Part shown: one piece after another, positions 53,136-61,441 of the stretch
Position numbering within the stretch: the first letter of the stretch is position 1
How the letters are laid out: each line of letters begins with the position of its first letter
The notes under the pieces: model-generated
Told to the model about the DNA's origin: nothing
Seen by the model: the letters and a program-made list of their open reading frames with translations, nothing else
Databases searched by the model: none
NCBI GenBank assembly: GCA_019455285.1
Contig: JACFMS010000005.1
Location: 102,821 to 166,820 of the forward strand
Direction of reading: 5' to 3'
DNA: 64,000 nt
DNA from: Sphingomonadales bacterium
GTDB taxonomy: Bacteria; Pseudomonadota; Alphaproteobacteria; Sphingomonadales; Govanellaceae
Made by a program: the position numbers and the translations under genes

Positions 53136-53594
53136 ATGAAACAGTTCAGCGCCATTAACGATCTGGTGGGCAAGGAATTTCTGGTTACCGACTGGCTGCC
53201 CATCACCCAGGAGCGGGTCAACACCTTCGCTGAGGCCACCGGCGACCATCAATGGCTGCATACCGACGTGGAGCGCGCCAAGCGGGAGTCCCCCTATGGC
53301 GGGACCATCGCCCATGGCCTCCTCACCCTGTCGCTATTGCCGTCCTTCACCGTGCCTTATTTTCGCGACTATGGCGTTGGCCGCGCCATCAATTATGGCT
53401 ACGAAAAGGTGCGGTTCGCCGCCCCGGTGCTGGTCGGCAGCAAGCTGCGGGCGCGCTATGTGCTCAAAGAGGCGGCGAAAATTCCCGACGGCGGCCTGCG
53501 GCTCAATACGGTGGTGACGGTGGAGGCGGACAATCAGGCAAAGCCGGTGTGCATCGCCGAGACGGTTTCGCTGGTTTTTCCGACAAAAGCTTGA
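53136..53594 (+). CDS. MaoC-like (R)-specific enoyl-CoA hydratase
   Basis: A 152-residue hot-dog-fold hydratase. The catalytic motif is FAEATGDHQWLHTDVERAKRESPYGGTIAHGLLTLSLLP, with the Asp-His pair of (R)-hydratases (PhaJ/MaoC). It hydrates enoyl-CoA to (R)-3-hydroxyacyl-CoA, linking beta-oxidation to other uses such as PHA. AAGGAG lies 12 bp before the ATG at 53136. It is divergent from the FNR-like gene and 45 bp before the DUF2249 gene. Confidence 0.92.
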   Translation: MKQFSAINDLVGKEFLVTDWLPITQERVNTFAEATGDHQWLHTDVERAKRESPYGGTIAHGLLTLSLLPSFTVPYFRDYGVGRAINYGYEKVRFAAPVLVGSKLRARYVLKEAAKIPDGGLRLNTVVTVEADNQAKPVCIAETVSLVFPTKA

Positions 53595-53639
53595 CCCACG
53601 TCATGGTCTGTGCACCAATTCCTGTCGGACGATGAAATC

Positions 53640-54479
53640 ATGACGAGTAAGCACAGTAAACCGGACTCACCCCCCGCCACCGGCGGCAAGCGGCGGTTCG
53701 GGCCCGATACGGTGGTGGCCGAGGCGATTGCCGCCGATCCCGCCGTGGTGGAGCGCCTGATCGCGCTCAATCCGACGTTTTCCAAGTTACGCAACCCGGT
53801 GCTGCGCAAGGTAATGGCCCGGCTGGTCAATTTCGCCGACGCCGCCAAGGTAGCGGGCGTGCCGCTCGCGGCGGTCCTGGCCGCCGTCAACGATGACCCG
53901 CTGCCGGCCCATGCAGCGGCAGCCGAGACGGCCAGCGCGCCCGCCGCACCGCCGGCGTGGCTGGCCGGCATCGATCCGGCCAAAGCGCACCGCTTGGACG
54001 TGCGGCCGCACTTGGCCCGGGGCGAGGAGCCGCTCGGCGTCATCATGCGTCAGGCAGGACCGCTGGCGGTGGGCGAGACGCTTATTCTGGAGGCGCCATT
54101 CGATCCCGCGCCGCTGCGCCGAGTGCTGGCGGGCAAAGGCTTTGTCGATCATGCCGAGCAGCTGGCGAGCGACCATTGGCGGATAACCTTTCACCGCACC
54201 GGCAAAGGCGCGCCGGCGGCAGCTTCGGACGGCGGCGCAAAAATCTGGCGTGCGGCGGATGCGATGCATATCGACGTGCGCGGGCTGCAGCCGCCGCAGC
54301 CGATGCTGGCCATCCTGCAGTTGCTGGAAGCGCCCGACACCGGCGATACGGTGATCGTGCATCACGAGCGCGAGCCGATGTTTCTTTATCCTGAACTGGC
54401 CGAACGCGGCTGGCGTCATGAACTGGTGGCGGGCGAGCCCGACGAGGTTCGCCTGCGCCTGCAGCGGGGAGCAGAATGA
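53640..54479 (+). CDS. DUF2249 (with DUF1858-like) protein
   Basis: A 279-residue protein. The N-terminal DUF1858-like domain has DTVVAEAIAADPAVVERLIALNPTFSKLRNPVLRKVMARLV. Two TusA-like DUF2249 repeats follow: LDVRPHLARGEEPLGVIMRQAGPLAVGETLILEAPFDP and HIDVRGLQPPQPMLAILQLLEAPDTGDTVIVHHEREP. These families often lie near nitric-oxide and hemerythrin genes; the exact role is unproven. The ATG at 53640 is preferred to GTG 53610. The stop overlaps the next gene (ATGA). Confidence 0.85.
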   Translation: MTSKHSKPDSPPATGGKRRFGPDTVVAEAIAADPAVVERLIALNPTFSKLRNPVLRKVMARLVNFADAAKVAGVPLAAVLAAVNDDPLPAHAAAAETASAPAAPPAWLAGIDPAKAHRLDVRPHLARGEEPLGVIMRQAGPLAVGETLILEAPFDPAPLRRVLAGKGFVDHAEQLASDHWRITFHRTGKGAPAAASDGGAKIWRAADAMHIDVRGLQPPQPMLAILQLLEAPDTGDTVIVHHEREPMFLYPELAERGWRHELVAGEPDEVRLRLQRGAE

Positions 54480-55744
54480 GCGTGTCATCAGCAACTTTTC
54501 TGGCGGGCGCCAAGGGCCGGCTGCTGCCGGCATCGCTGATCTTCCGCTTTTTCATCGCCGCCGCGTTTTATCATGCGGCGGCCTGGGCGCTGCTCGCTCT
54601 CCACGGCGGGGGCTTGATCGGCTATCGCGGCGGCCCCGGCCCGGTATTGGCGGCGATCCATCTGATCACCTTGGGCGTTCTGGTGATGACGGCGATCGGC
54701 GCGGCGTTGCAGTTGCTGTCGGTGGTCACCAAGCGGCCGATCACCGCGGTTGGCCTGTGCCAACTCATGTCATGGCTCTACATTCCCGGCGTCGCCCTTT
54801 TGACCTATGGCATGACCATCGGCGATGGCTCGGTGATGATGATCGGCGGCGTTGCGGTGGCGGCGGCGCTGGCGATTTTCGCGGTGTTGATCACCGGCAA
54901 TCTGCGCGGCGCCACGCAAATCGATCTCACCGTAGCCCATGTCTGGCTGGCGCTCTTGGCGTTGCTCATTCTGGCGCTGTTGGCGCTGGCTTTGATCGCC
55001 GACTATGACCTGGGCTTTTTTGCCAACCACGCCGGGGCGGCGCTGGCGCATTTCGTGATCGCCGCCTTTGGCTTCATGGGGCTGTTGGCGCTCGGATTCA
55101 GTCATGTCTTGGTGCCGATGTTCGCGCTGGCGCCGGCGCCCAAGCCGTTCTTGGGCTATGTGACGATGGGGCTGATCACTGCCGCCATTGCGCTGGCGGC
55201 CGGCGGCGCGCTGTGGGATCTGCCTTTGCTGATCGCGGCAGCGGCGCTCATTGGCCTTGCCGGCATGGGGCTGCATCTGCGCGCCATGCTGACGGTGCTG
55301 AAAACCCGCATGCGCCAGCGCTTAGGGTTATCGTTCCTCCTGGTGCGCGCCGCCTGGGCGCTGTTGCCGGTTAGCCTGATGTTGGCGCTGTTGACGGCGT
55401 TGGGACTGGTTGGCGATAGCGGTGCTACGCTTGCCGGCTTTATCGTCATCGCCGGCTGGCTCCTCACGTTTCTTTTGGGCATCTTGCAGCGGATCATGCC
55501 GTTTCTCGCCACCATGCACGCCGGCGGGCCGGGCGGGCGGCCGGTCTCGGTTTCCGCCCTGACCAATGAGCCGGCGCTGCGCGTCCACGGCATCTGTCAT
55601 GGCGTCGGCCTCGCCGCCGTGGCCGCCGGCATTATCGTCGAGACGCCGCTGCTGGTCACCCTTGGCGCGGTGGTTGGCATGGCGGGCGCGTTGGCTTTTT
55701 TGTGGTTTGCCGGTGACGTGGTGCGGCGAACCATCATGGGGTAG
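54476..55744 (+). CDS. Multi-pass membrane protein, NnrS / heme-copper oxidase-like
   Basis: A 422-residue protein with about 12 hydrophobic helices. Several His residues lie in helices (AFYHAAAW, AAIHLITLG, VAHVWLALL, HAGAALAHFVIA, GFSHVLVPM, LATMHAGG), suggesting heme or metal binding as in heme-copper oxidase subunit I-like and NnrS proteins. I favour a role in nitric-oxide or nitrosative-stress physiology because DUF2249, DUF59, hemerythrin and an FNR-like regulator are neighbours. It overlaps DUF2249 by 4 bp, and DUF59 follows immediately. Confidence 0.75.
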   Translation: MSVSSATFLAGAKGRLLPASLIFRFFIAAAFYHAAAWALLALHGGGLIGYRGGPGPVLAAIHLITLGVLVMTAIGAALQLLSVVTKRPITAVGLCQLMSWLYIPGVALLTYGMTIGDGSVMMIGGVAVAAALAIFAVLITGNLRGATQIDLTVAHVWLALLALLILALLALALIADYDLGFFANHAGAALAHFVIAAFGFMGLLALGFSHVLVPMFALAPAPKPFLGYVTMGLITAAIALAAGGALWDLPLLIAAAALIGLAGMGLHLRAMLTVLKTRMRQRLGLSFLLVRAAWALLPVSLMLALLTALGLVGDSGATLAGFIVIAGWLLTFLLGILQRIMPFLATMHAGGPGGRPVSVSALTNEPALRVHGICHGVGLAAVAAGIIVETPLLVTLGAVVGMAGALAFLWFAGDVVRRTIMG

Positions 55745-56047
55745 ATGATGACAGACTTGGTGGACTTGGCGCGCGAAGCCTTAAAGCAGGTGTATGACCC
55801 GGAGGCCGGGGTCAACATCGTCGATATGGGCTTGATTTATGACATCGCTGAGGAAAACGGCAGCGTGCAGGTGGTGATGACCCTTACCTCCGAAGGCTGC
55901 CCGGCAGCATCTCAAATCCTGGTGGCTGTCGAGGAGGCGATCGCCAATTTGCCGAGTTCGCCGACGCCCGATGTGCGGATTACGTTTGATCCGCCGTGGA
56001 CGCCGGAGATGATCACCGCGGATGGCCGCGCGCTTTTGGGGCAGTAG
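55745..56047 (+). CDS. MIP18/DUF59-family metal-sulfur cluster assembly protein
   Basis: A 100-residue protein of the MIP18 fold. The core reads ALKQVYDPEAGVNIVDMGLIYDIAEENGS, then MTLTSEGCPAASQILVAVEEA with the single conserved Cys, and DVRITFDPPWTPEMI, as in SufT/PaaD-like proteins. It helps insert Fe-S clusters into target proteins. The ATG directly follows the stop of the membrane-protein gene, so all three (DUF2249, NnrS-like, DUF59) form one operon. It ends 116 bp before the convergent GNAT gene. Confidence 0.9.
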   Translation: MMTDLVDLAREALKQVYDPEAGVNIVDMGLIYDIAEENGSVQVVMTLTSEGCPAASQILVAVEEAIANLPSSPTPDVRITFDPPWTPEMITADGRALLGQ

Positions 56048-56061
56048 GTTGCGTTCCCGCG

Positions 56062-56156
56062 GTCATTGCGAGGAACAACGTGACGAAGCAATCCAGAAAT
56101 CAACCGACTGACCAGATATGGATTGCTTCGTCGGCTTCGCCGACTCGCAATGACGA
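56062..56156. repeat. Intergenic REP-like palindrome
   Basis: GTCATTGCGAGG at 56062 and CTCGCAATGACG near 56144 are outer arms; CGAAGCAATCCA and TGGATTGCTTCG are inner arms around a short centre. The form matches the GTCATTGCGAGG repeats common in many proteobacteria. It lies between the DUF59 and GNAT genes and could double as a bidirectional terminator. Confidence 0.8.
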
Positions 56157-56162
56157 CTTGCC

Positions 56163-57155
56163 TTAAAACACCCGGCGGCGGAACGACAGACGCTGCGACG
56201 GCGTAAAGCCGTTGGCTTCGAGAAACGCCAGCAAGGCAAACTGATTCCAATAGACGGCGGAGCGTGTCACATCAACGCGCAGGCTGACAAGGTTGGCTTG
56301 CAATTGGCTGATCAACGCCATGCCGACATGACGCTGTTGGTAGGCGGGATCAACCTCGATGGTGTCGATGACCGCGCCCGGCTCCAGGCGGCCGAACTCG
56401 CCGAAATCCACCCGCGCCATGACGAAGCCGACCACATGATCATCCAGCTCGGCCACCATGGAGACGCGCACGCCGGACTCATTTAAAACCTCGGTCATTT
56501 TGCGCTGATAGTAGGACGTGCGGTCGCGGCCGAAAATCTCGCCGCCGATCCGCACCAGCGCCGGCAGATCGCTGGCCTTGAGCGAACGACAGGGCACGAT
56601 ATCCCGGGCCAGCGCGTCAAAATCATCACTTTGCGGATCGCTGTAGTCGATTTCATACGAAGCCGGCCGCTCGCTGGCGATGGGTTGCGACGGCAAGGGC
56701 GTCGACAGATCGCGCTCCACGATGTGGCGCGGCGCCAGCTCGAAACCGGCGGCGGCCAGGAAATCCACCAATGACGTATTGCGCCAATCAACCTCGCTTT
56801 GAATGGCGGCCACGCCGCGCCGTTTCAGCGCGGTTTCCAGTCCGCCCATCATCGCCCGGGCGACCCCGGCGTGGGTGCTGTTGGGATCAACCGCCAGGGC
56901 ATCGAGAAAGGCCACCGGCGCCGCCTCGCCGAACTCACCGTCGGCCAGCCGGGCGAACAGGTATCCCTGCAAGTTGCCGCCGCGCTCATAGCCGATGTAG
57001 ATGAATCCCTTGGGATCAGCCTGCGCCGCCTTCAGCCGGGCCTCGAAAAAGCCGCGGCGGGAGCGCAGGGCGTAGGGAGTGTCGATTTCAATGACGCGTT
57101 CCAGATCCGCCGCGGTCAGCGGCCGCACATGCTTGGGAAACTCGCTTTTCGACAT
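56163..57155 (-). CDS. Tandem GNAT acetyltransferase
   Basis: A 330-residue protein with two GNAT modules. The first (10-150) has VAFLDALAVDPNSTHAGVARAMMGGLETALKRRGVAAIQSEVDWRN; the second (185-325) has VVGFVMARVDFGEF, AVIDTIEVDPAYQQRHVGMALISQLQANL, near the Q/R-x-x-G-x-G/A acetyl-CoA motif. It is the last gene of the leftward bcr run, 17 bp after the hemerythrin gene. Tandem GNATs act on small molecules or proteins; its role in aromatic metabolism is unknown, though an acetyltransferase (BadL) is also linked to benzoate genes in Rhodopseudomonas. Confidence 0.82.
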   Translation of the reverse strand: MSKSEFPKHVRPLTAADLERVIEIDTPYALRSRRGFFEARLKAAQADPKGFIYIGYERGGNLQGYLFARLADGEFGEAAPVAFLDALAVDPNSTHAGVARAMMGGLETALKRRGVAAIQSEVDWRNTSLVDFLAAAGFELAPRHIVERDLSTPLPSQPIASERPASYEIDYSDPQSDDFDALARDIVPCRSLKASDLPALVRIGGEIFGRDRTSYYQRKMTEVLNESGVRVSMVAELDDHVVGFVMARVDFGEFGRLEPGAVIDTIEVDPAYQQRHVGMALISQLQANLVSLRVDVTRSAVYWNQFALLAFLEANGFTPSQRLSFRRRVF

Positions 57156-57172
57156 CGCGCCCTCTCCTATAA

Positions 57173-57673
57173 TTAGCGCTGCCCCGCATACTCCATGGCC
57201 AGCATTTCGTCCTGTTCCTCGTCCAACAGTTCATCCACGATCGGCAACAGCGCCATCTCTTCCTTCTGGATGTGCGCCACCATGCGCTCGATCAATTCAA
57301 AGCCTTGCGGATAGAACAGCCGCCACGAATCTTCGCTAAAGCCGGCATTCTTGGCTTGACGCGCCAAGGAGACGACATCGCGGCCCAACGACAGAATGAT
57401 CTCGTGCTCGGCGGTCAGGAGCTCGGCGATCATATGGTCGCCGGTTTCACGCAGGCGGGAAAAAAGTTCCTGTTCCTCGAAGGCGAAGTGGCTGCCGATC
57501 TCGCCCTCGATGGCGGTGGAAAGATCGCCGAGCGCCGAGTTGAGTTCATTGCTCGACGGCGGCGGCGAATTCGGCTTGGCGCGCGCCAGGATGCTTTCCA
57601 GTCGTTCCAGCACGGCAATGGTCGCCCGGTGCTCATCTTGCAGCATGCGCGGGATCTGGCGCGCGAAAGTCAT
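57173..57673 (-). CDS. Hemerythrin-domain (HHE) protein
   Basis: A 166-residue four-helix protein. Probable diiron ligands are H15 (DEHRATI), H62 with E66 (SHFAFEEQEL), H90 (TAEHEII) and H134 with E138 (VAHIQKEEMALLP). Hemerythrins bind oxygen, NO or iron. It follows the ferredoxin gene by 9 bp in the bcr operon. Since benzoyl-CoA reductase is oxygen-sensitive, a local oxygen or NO scavenger would fit; this is inference from position. Confidence 0.88.
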   Translation of the reverse strand: MTFARQIPRMLQDEHRATIAVLERLESILARAKPNSPPPSSNELNSALGDLSTAIEGEIGSHFAFEEQELFSRLRETGDHMIAELLTAEHEIILSLGRDVVSLARQAKNAGFSEDSWRLFYPQGFELIERMVAHIQKEEMALLPIVDELLDEEQDEMLAMEYAGQR

Positions 57674-57682
57674 GACAACTCC

Positions 57683-57928
57683 TTAACTGTGAAGATCGTT
57701 GTACTTGGCCAGAAGCTGGTCGGGCGTTTCCGGCCAATTGGGGTCTTTGACGATGCAGGCGGCGGGGCACACGGTGACGCATTGCGGCTCATCGTGGGCG
57801 CCGACGCACTCGGTGCAGCGCAACGGATCGATGACGTAAATTGGCTCCCCGGCGCTGATGGCCTGGTTGGGGCAGACCTCAACGCAGGCGTCGCAACTGG
57901 TGCAGTCCTCGGTAATGATAAGCGCCAT
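57683..57928 (-). CDS. fdx: 2[4Fe-4S] ferredoxin, electron donor for benzoyl-CoA reductase
   Basis: An 81-residue ferredoxin. Cluster I uses C9, C12, C15 and C19's partner set; cluster II uses C38, C41, C50 and C54 with the CxxC-x8-C insertion typical of the Alvin-type ferredoxins of Chromatium and Thauera. Such a ferredoxin is the known donor of BCR in Thauera aromatica. AGGAGG precedes the ATG at 57928. It lies 25 bp after bcrD and 9 bp before the hemerythrin gene, in the usual place for this operon type. Confidence 0.95.
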   Translation of the reverse strand: MALIITEDCTSCDACVEVCPNQAISAGEPIYVIDPLRCTECVGAHDEPQCVTVCPAACIVKDPNWPETPDQLLAKYNDLHS

Positions 57929-57953
57929 GGCTGGCCTCCTTCTCTCGCGTGTG

Positions 57954-58796
57954 TCAGGACGCCTTCGCCAGCTGGCCAAGTTCTGCCAGCTTGCGGTGGC
58001 GGTAAGCGCCCCAGATGGCGGCGCCGATGGCGCCGGCGTAGATCGAATCGGGATGCGTTCTGACCGTCATGTTGATCTTTTGTTGTTGCATGCTCTCATT
58101 GAGCGCCGCAACCAGGCCGGCGTCAAGAGCCAATCCGCCAGTGGCCATGACAACGCCCTCATTGGCGCCGATGGATTTGAGAAGCTTCGACAGCCGGTCG
58201 GCCATGGAAATATGGATGCCTTTTAAGATGTTGGCCGCCGAAATGCTGCGCGACACCATGTTGATGACGTCGGTTTCGGCGAGCACCGCGCAGATGCCGC
58301 TGACCACCTCGGGGTTGTCGGCCGATTTCGACAGTTCGCCGATCTCGTCCTGAGCGACGCCGAGGTAGCGGGCGATATTTTCCAAGAATTGCCCGGAGCC
58401 GGAGGCGCATTGGCTGGTCATTTTGTAATCGAGCACCTTGCCGCGCTCGTCGATGCGGATGGCGCGGCCATGCAGCGCCCCAATGTCGAGAACGGCCCGC
58501 GCCTCGCCATCAAGATAAAGCGCGCCCCGGGCGTGGGTGGTCATGGAGTAAAAATGGCCGGTGTGAAAGGGGATGCTCTCGCCCTCACCAGTGGTGGCGC
58601 AATAGTCGATGTCGCCCCGCGTCATGCCGGCTTCCTCCAGCAGCCCATCGTAGGCTTCCTCGGTCAGCTTGAAGGGATCGCGCTGACGGATCTTGTCGGT
58701 GCGCTTAGCCAGACAGGTGATGTTATTATCCTCGACGCGAAATAATACCGTCTTGATAAGGCCGGTTCCGACGTCAATGCCTGCGGTGATTGTCAT
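57954..58796 (-). CDS. bcrD: Benzoyl-CoA reductase subunit D (ATPase)
   Basis: A 280-residue protein of the BadF/BadG/BcrA/BcrD ATPase family. ITAGIDVGTGLIKTVLF is the phosphate loop 1, AVLDIGALHGRAIRID the second loop, and TSQCASGSGQFLEN and SGICAVLAETDVINM hold the cysteines that share a [4Fe-4S] cluster with BcrA. It hydrolyses ATP to drive low-potential electron transfer. The ATG at 58796 has AAGGAG at a good distance. It lies 12 bp after bcrA. Confidence 0.95.
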   Translation of the reverse strand: MTITAGIDVGTGLIKTVLFRVEDNNITCLAKRTDKIRQRDPFKLTEEAYDGLLEEAGMTRGDIDYCATTGEGESIPFHTGHFYSMTTHARGALYLDGEARAVLDIGALHGRAIRIDERGKVLDYKMTSQCASGSGQFLENIARYLGVAQDEIGELSKSADNPEVVSGICAVLAETDVINMVSRSISAANILKGIHISMADRLSKLLKSIGANEGVVMATGGLALDAGLVAALNESMQQQKINMTVRTHPDSIYAGAIGAAIWGAYRHRKLAELGQLAKAS

Positions 58797-58808
58797 GGCG
58801 TGCACTCC

Positions 58809-60122
58809 TTAGTTGATGACCGCGCGCTGCGCGAAGGCGGCGGCGCCCAAAGCCCCGGTGTAGATCGAGTCCGGGTTGATGTTGATGGTAACGTCGCCGT
58901 AGTTTTCCTTGATCAGCTTGCGCAACTCGCGCACTGCCGCTTCGTTCTTGGCGACGCCGCCGGTGAACGTGAACTGATCGCGGATGCCGCCCGAGCGCGA
59001 GATGATCGACATGGCGCGCAGGATGATGGCGCGGTGGAGACCGGCGAGAATATCCTCCCGGGCTTCGCCCAATGCCAAGCGATCGCGTAGCTCGGCGCCA
59101 GCGAACACCGTGCAGGTGGAGTTGATGCGTACCGACTTCGTCGACTTCATGGCCATCGGGCCCAATTCGTGCAGACCCATGTTCATTTCGTCAGCGATAT
59201 AGCCGAGATAGCGGCCGCAGCCGGCGGCGCAGCGGTCGTTCATCTGGAAGTTTTCGACGATGCCCTTCTCATCGACCTGAATGGCCTTGGTATCCTGGCC
59301 GCCGATGTCGAGAACCGTGCGCGTGCCATTATACATCAGGTGCGCGCCCAGCCCATGGCAGAGAATTTCCGAGCGGATGTGCTCCTTGGAGAACGGCAGG
59401 CGGACGCGGCCATAGCCGGTGCCGACCACATAGGTTTCCTCCAGCTCCACATCGAGCGCCTGGTGCACAGGGGCTGCAACCATATCGGCGGTAACGCCCA
59501 GCTCCGGCGCGCGGGCGAGCACGCCCTCAAGGCCGCGCAGGAAGGTGGCGCGCAAGTGCTCGGCCGGCGGCCGGTTTTCCACCTCGATGATGGCCTTGTC
59601 GTAAAGGTTAAGGAGAAGGTCAAAGGGAATGGCCGATTGCTTGGCTAAATCCTCGGCGATCGACATGTAGCGCGAGCCGGCGTTGTCGCGGAAGAAGTCG
59701 GACTTGCGTTTTGCGCCCGGCGCGAACATCTCGGGCGCTTCTTTGCGCAGGCGAGTGAAGATTTCCCCAAGTACGTCATTCATGGCGCTGCCGTAGGCGG
59801 CGTAGCGCGCCTCATCGGCGTATTCCTGGCAGGTCTTTTCCAGGTCAGCGAGCTGCACCAGGAATTGCTGCAGGCGGAAATTACGCTCCAGTTCGCCGAG
59901 CACATCGTCAAGCTTGCCGGCAACGCCGGGAGCCTTGCCCAGATTGCGCCGCAACAGGGTAAAGCGGGTATCGATGATCGCTTCCTGTTTGGCGACGGCG
60001 CAGGCGGTGTCGTAGTTGGAGCGCGAGTTGGTGATGCCGCGCCCCAGCACGTCCAGGTTCTCATCCATCAGCACCGCTTTGGTGGTGGTGGAGCCGAGAT
60101 CAATTCCGATAAAACATCTCAT
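58809..60122 (-). CDS. bcrA: Benzoyl-CoA reductase subunit A (ATPase)
   Basis: A 437-residue ATPase of the ASKHA fold. [19 protein letters not shown] and [18 protein letters not shown] bind [22 protein letters not shown] and [20 protein letters not shown] bear the cysteines of the bridging cluster. The N-terminal 150-residue insertion, absent from BcrD, is characteristic of BcrA. The BcrA/BcrD pair couples ATP hydrolysis to reduction of the BcrBC site. GAAGGAG precedes the ATG. It starts 17 bp after bcrB. Confidence 0.96.
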   Translation of the reverse strand: MRCFIGIDLGSTTTKAVLMDENLDVLGRGITNSRSNYDTACAVAKQEAIIDTRFTLLRRNLGKAPGVAGKLDDVLGELERNFRLQQFLVQLADLEKTCQEYADEARYAAYGSAMNDVLGEIFTRLRKEAPEMFAPGAKRKSDFFRDNAGSRYMSIAEDLAKQSAIPFDLLLNLYDKAIIEVENRPPAEHLRATFLRGLEGVLARAPELGVTADMVAAPVHQALDVELEETYVVGTGYGRVRLPFSKEHIRSEILCHGLGAHLMYNGTRTVLDIGGQDTKAIQVDEKGIVENFQMNDRCAAGCGRYLGYIADEMNMGLHELGPMAMKSTKSVRINSTCTVFAGAELRDRLALGEAREDILAGLHRAIILRAMSIISRSGGIRDQFTFTGGVAKNEAAVRELRKLIKENYGDVTININPDSIYTGALGAAAFAQRAVIN

Positions 60123-60139
60123 CTCTATACTCCTTCAAA

Positions 60140-61441
60140 TCACGCAGCCGTGGCGCGACGCTTCTGGTCGATCATCTGGAAGTAGCTTTCCAGCCGGTTC
60201 TTGACGTTGGCCGGCGAGAAGTAGCGCGGATCCACCAGATCGGTTTCGATAAACGCGCCCGGCTTGCCGGTGCGCTTCTGCACTTCCTTCATCATCATCA
60301 ACTGGCCGGCGGCGAAGCTGTTGCAGCTCTTGATCGAGTTGATGAGAAGACCGTCCGCCTGATATTCGTTGACGTAGGTTTCCAGCATCCGCACCCGTTC
60401 CGGCAGATTGTGGTTGGTGTAGCAGTTCAAGCAGTATTCGGCGACGCTTTCCAGCGGATGATCGGGATCGTGGCGGAAGCCGAAGTCGTAGGTGCCGCCC
60501 ACCTTGGCGTACGAGCTGGCGACGATCACCGCGCCTTCGTCATAAAACATCTTCCAGAAATCGCGGAAGCTGGTGTAGTTCGGCGGTCCTTCCACCACCA
60601 GACGGTATTTCTCGTTCTTCATCTCGCCTTCCGGCGTGATCGGACCTTGACCATTGGCGATACGCTGTTCGACCTCTCTACGCAGCTCGGCGTAATATTC
60701 GGTCGCCGTCGGCGTACCGCGGAAGGCGGTGAAGATCGGGCTGATGTAGTAGATGGCGCCGAAATAGGAATCGATGGGCGACGGCTTGTGCTTGGCGCTT
60801 TCCAGCACCCACACCCAATTCTCCTCGGCCTTTTGCGATTCCTTGAGGTACTCGCGCAGACGATCGATGTCGAATTTGACGCCCGAGACCCGCTCCAGGG
60901 TCGGGATCACCGTTTCCTTCAACTGCTTGACCACGTAATCACGGGAGTTTTTGGAAAACCCGCTGCCCCCCTCGTAAGGCACGTGCAGCATGGCGGTTTC
61001 GCATTTGTAGTGATGACGCAGCAGCTCGAACCACTTCATGAAGGTAAAGCAGCCGGTGTAAGACAGCATCAGTACGTCGGGATTGGGCAGCCGCTCGTCA
61101 TTGGGACCGATATTGCCCTTCAGCATCATGCCAATGTCGGCCTTGACGTAGGTGCACACGTCCTCGGAGTGGCCGGCCTTTTCCGCTTCCATGATGTAGC
61201 GGCCGCTTTTTTTGCGCATGCCGTTTTGAATGGCGTTGATCTCGGGGTAGTTGACCACCAGATCGAAGCACATCAAGAGCTCGTTGATATTGCCCGGCAC
61301 GAAGGTGTAGGCGACCTTGCGGCGCTCCGCCTCGGCGCGCGCCAGGCGGGCATAATTACCATCCACCATCGCCTTTTGCATGGCCATGGAGCGGTCTTTT
61401 TGAACGGTGGGCTTAGCGGCAGTGGGGGTTGGCGCGGTCAT
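60140..61441 (-). CDS. bcrB: Benzoyl-CoA reductase subunit B
   Basis: A 433-residue protein of the 2-hydroxyglutaryl-CoA dehydratase D-component family. Conserved segments include SYTGCFTFMKWFELLRHHY, the AVIVASSYAKVGGTYDFGFRHDPDHPLESVAEYCLNCYTNHN stretch and KSCNSFAAGQLMMMKEVQ, whose cysteines bind [4Fe-4S] clusters. With BcrC it forms the benzoyl-CoA-binding reductase core. Its start overlaps the bcrC stop (ATGA). A short Thr/Pro-rich N-terminus precedes the conserved part. Confidence 0.95.
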   Translation of the reverse strand: MTAPTPTAAKPTVQKDRSMAMQKAMVDGNYARLARAEAERRKVAYTFVPGNINELLMCFDLVVNYPEINAIQNGMRKKSGRYIMEAEKAGHSEDVCTYVKADIGMMLKGNIGPNDERLPNPDVLMLSYTGCFTFMKWFELLRHHYKCETAMLHVPYEGGSGFSKNSRDYVVKQLKETVIPTLERVSGVKFDIDRLREYLKESQKAEENWVWVLESAKHKPSPIDSYFGAIYYISPIFTAFRGTPTATEYYAELRREVEQRIANGQGPITPEGEMKNEKYRLVVEGPPNYTSFRDFWKMFYDEGAVIVASSYAKVGGTYDFGFRHDPDHPLESVAEYCLNCYTNHNLPERVRMLETYVNEYQADGLLINSIKSCNSFAAGQLMMMKEVQKRTGKPGAFIETDLVDPRYFSPANVKNRLESYFQMIDQKRRATAA

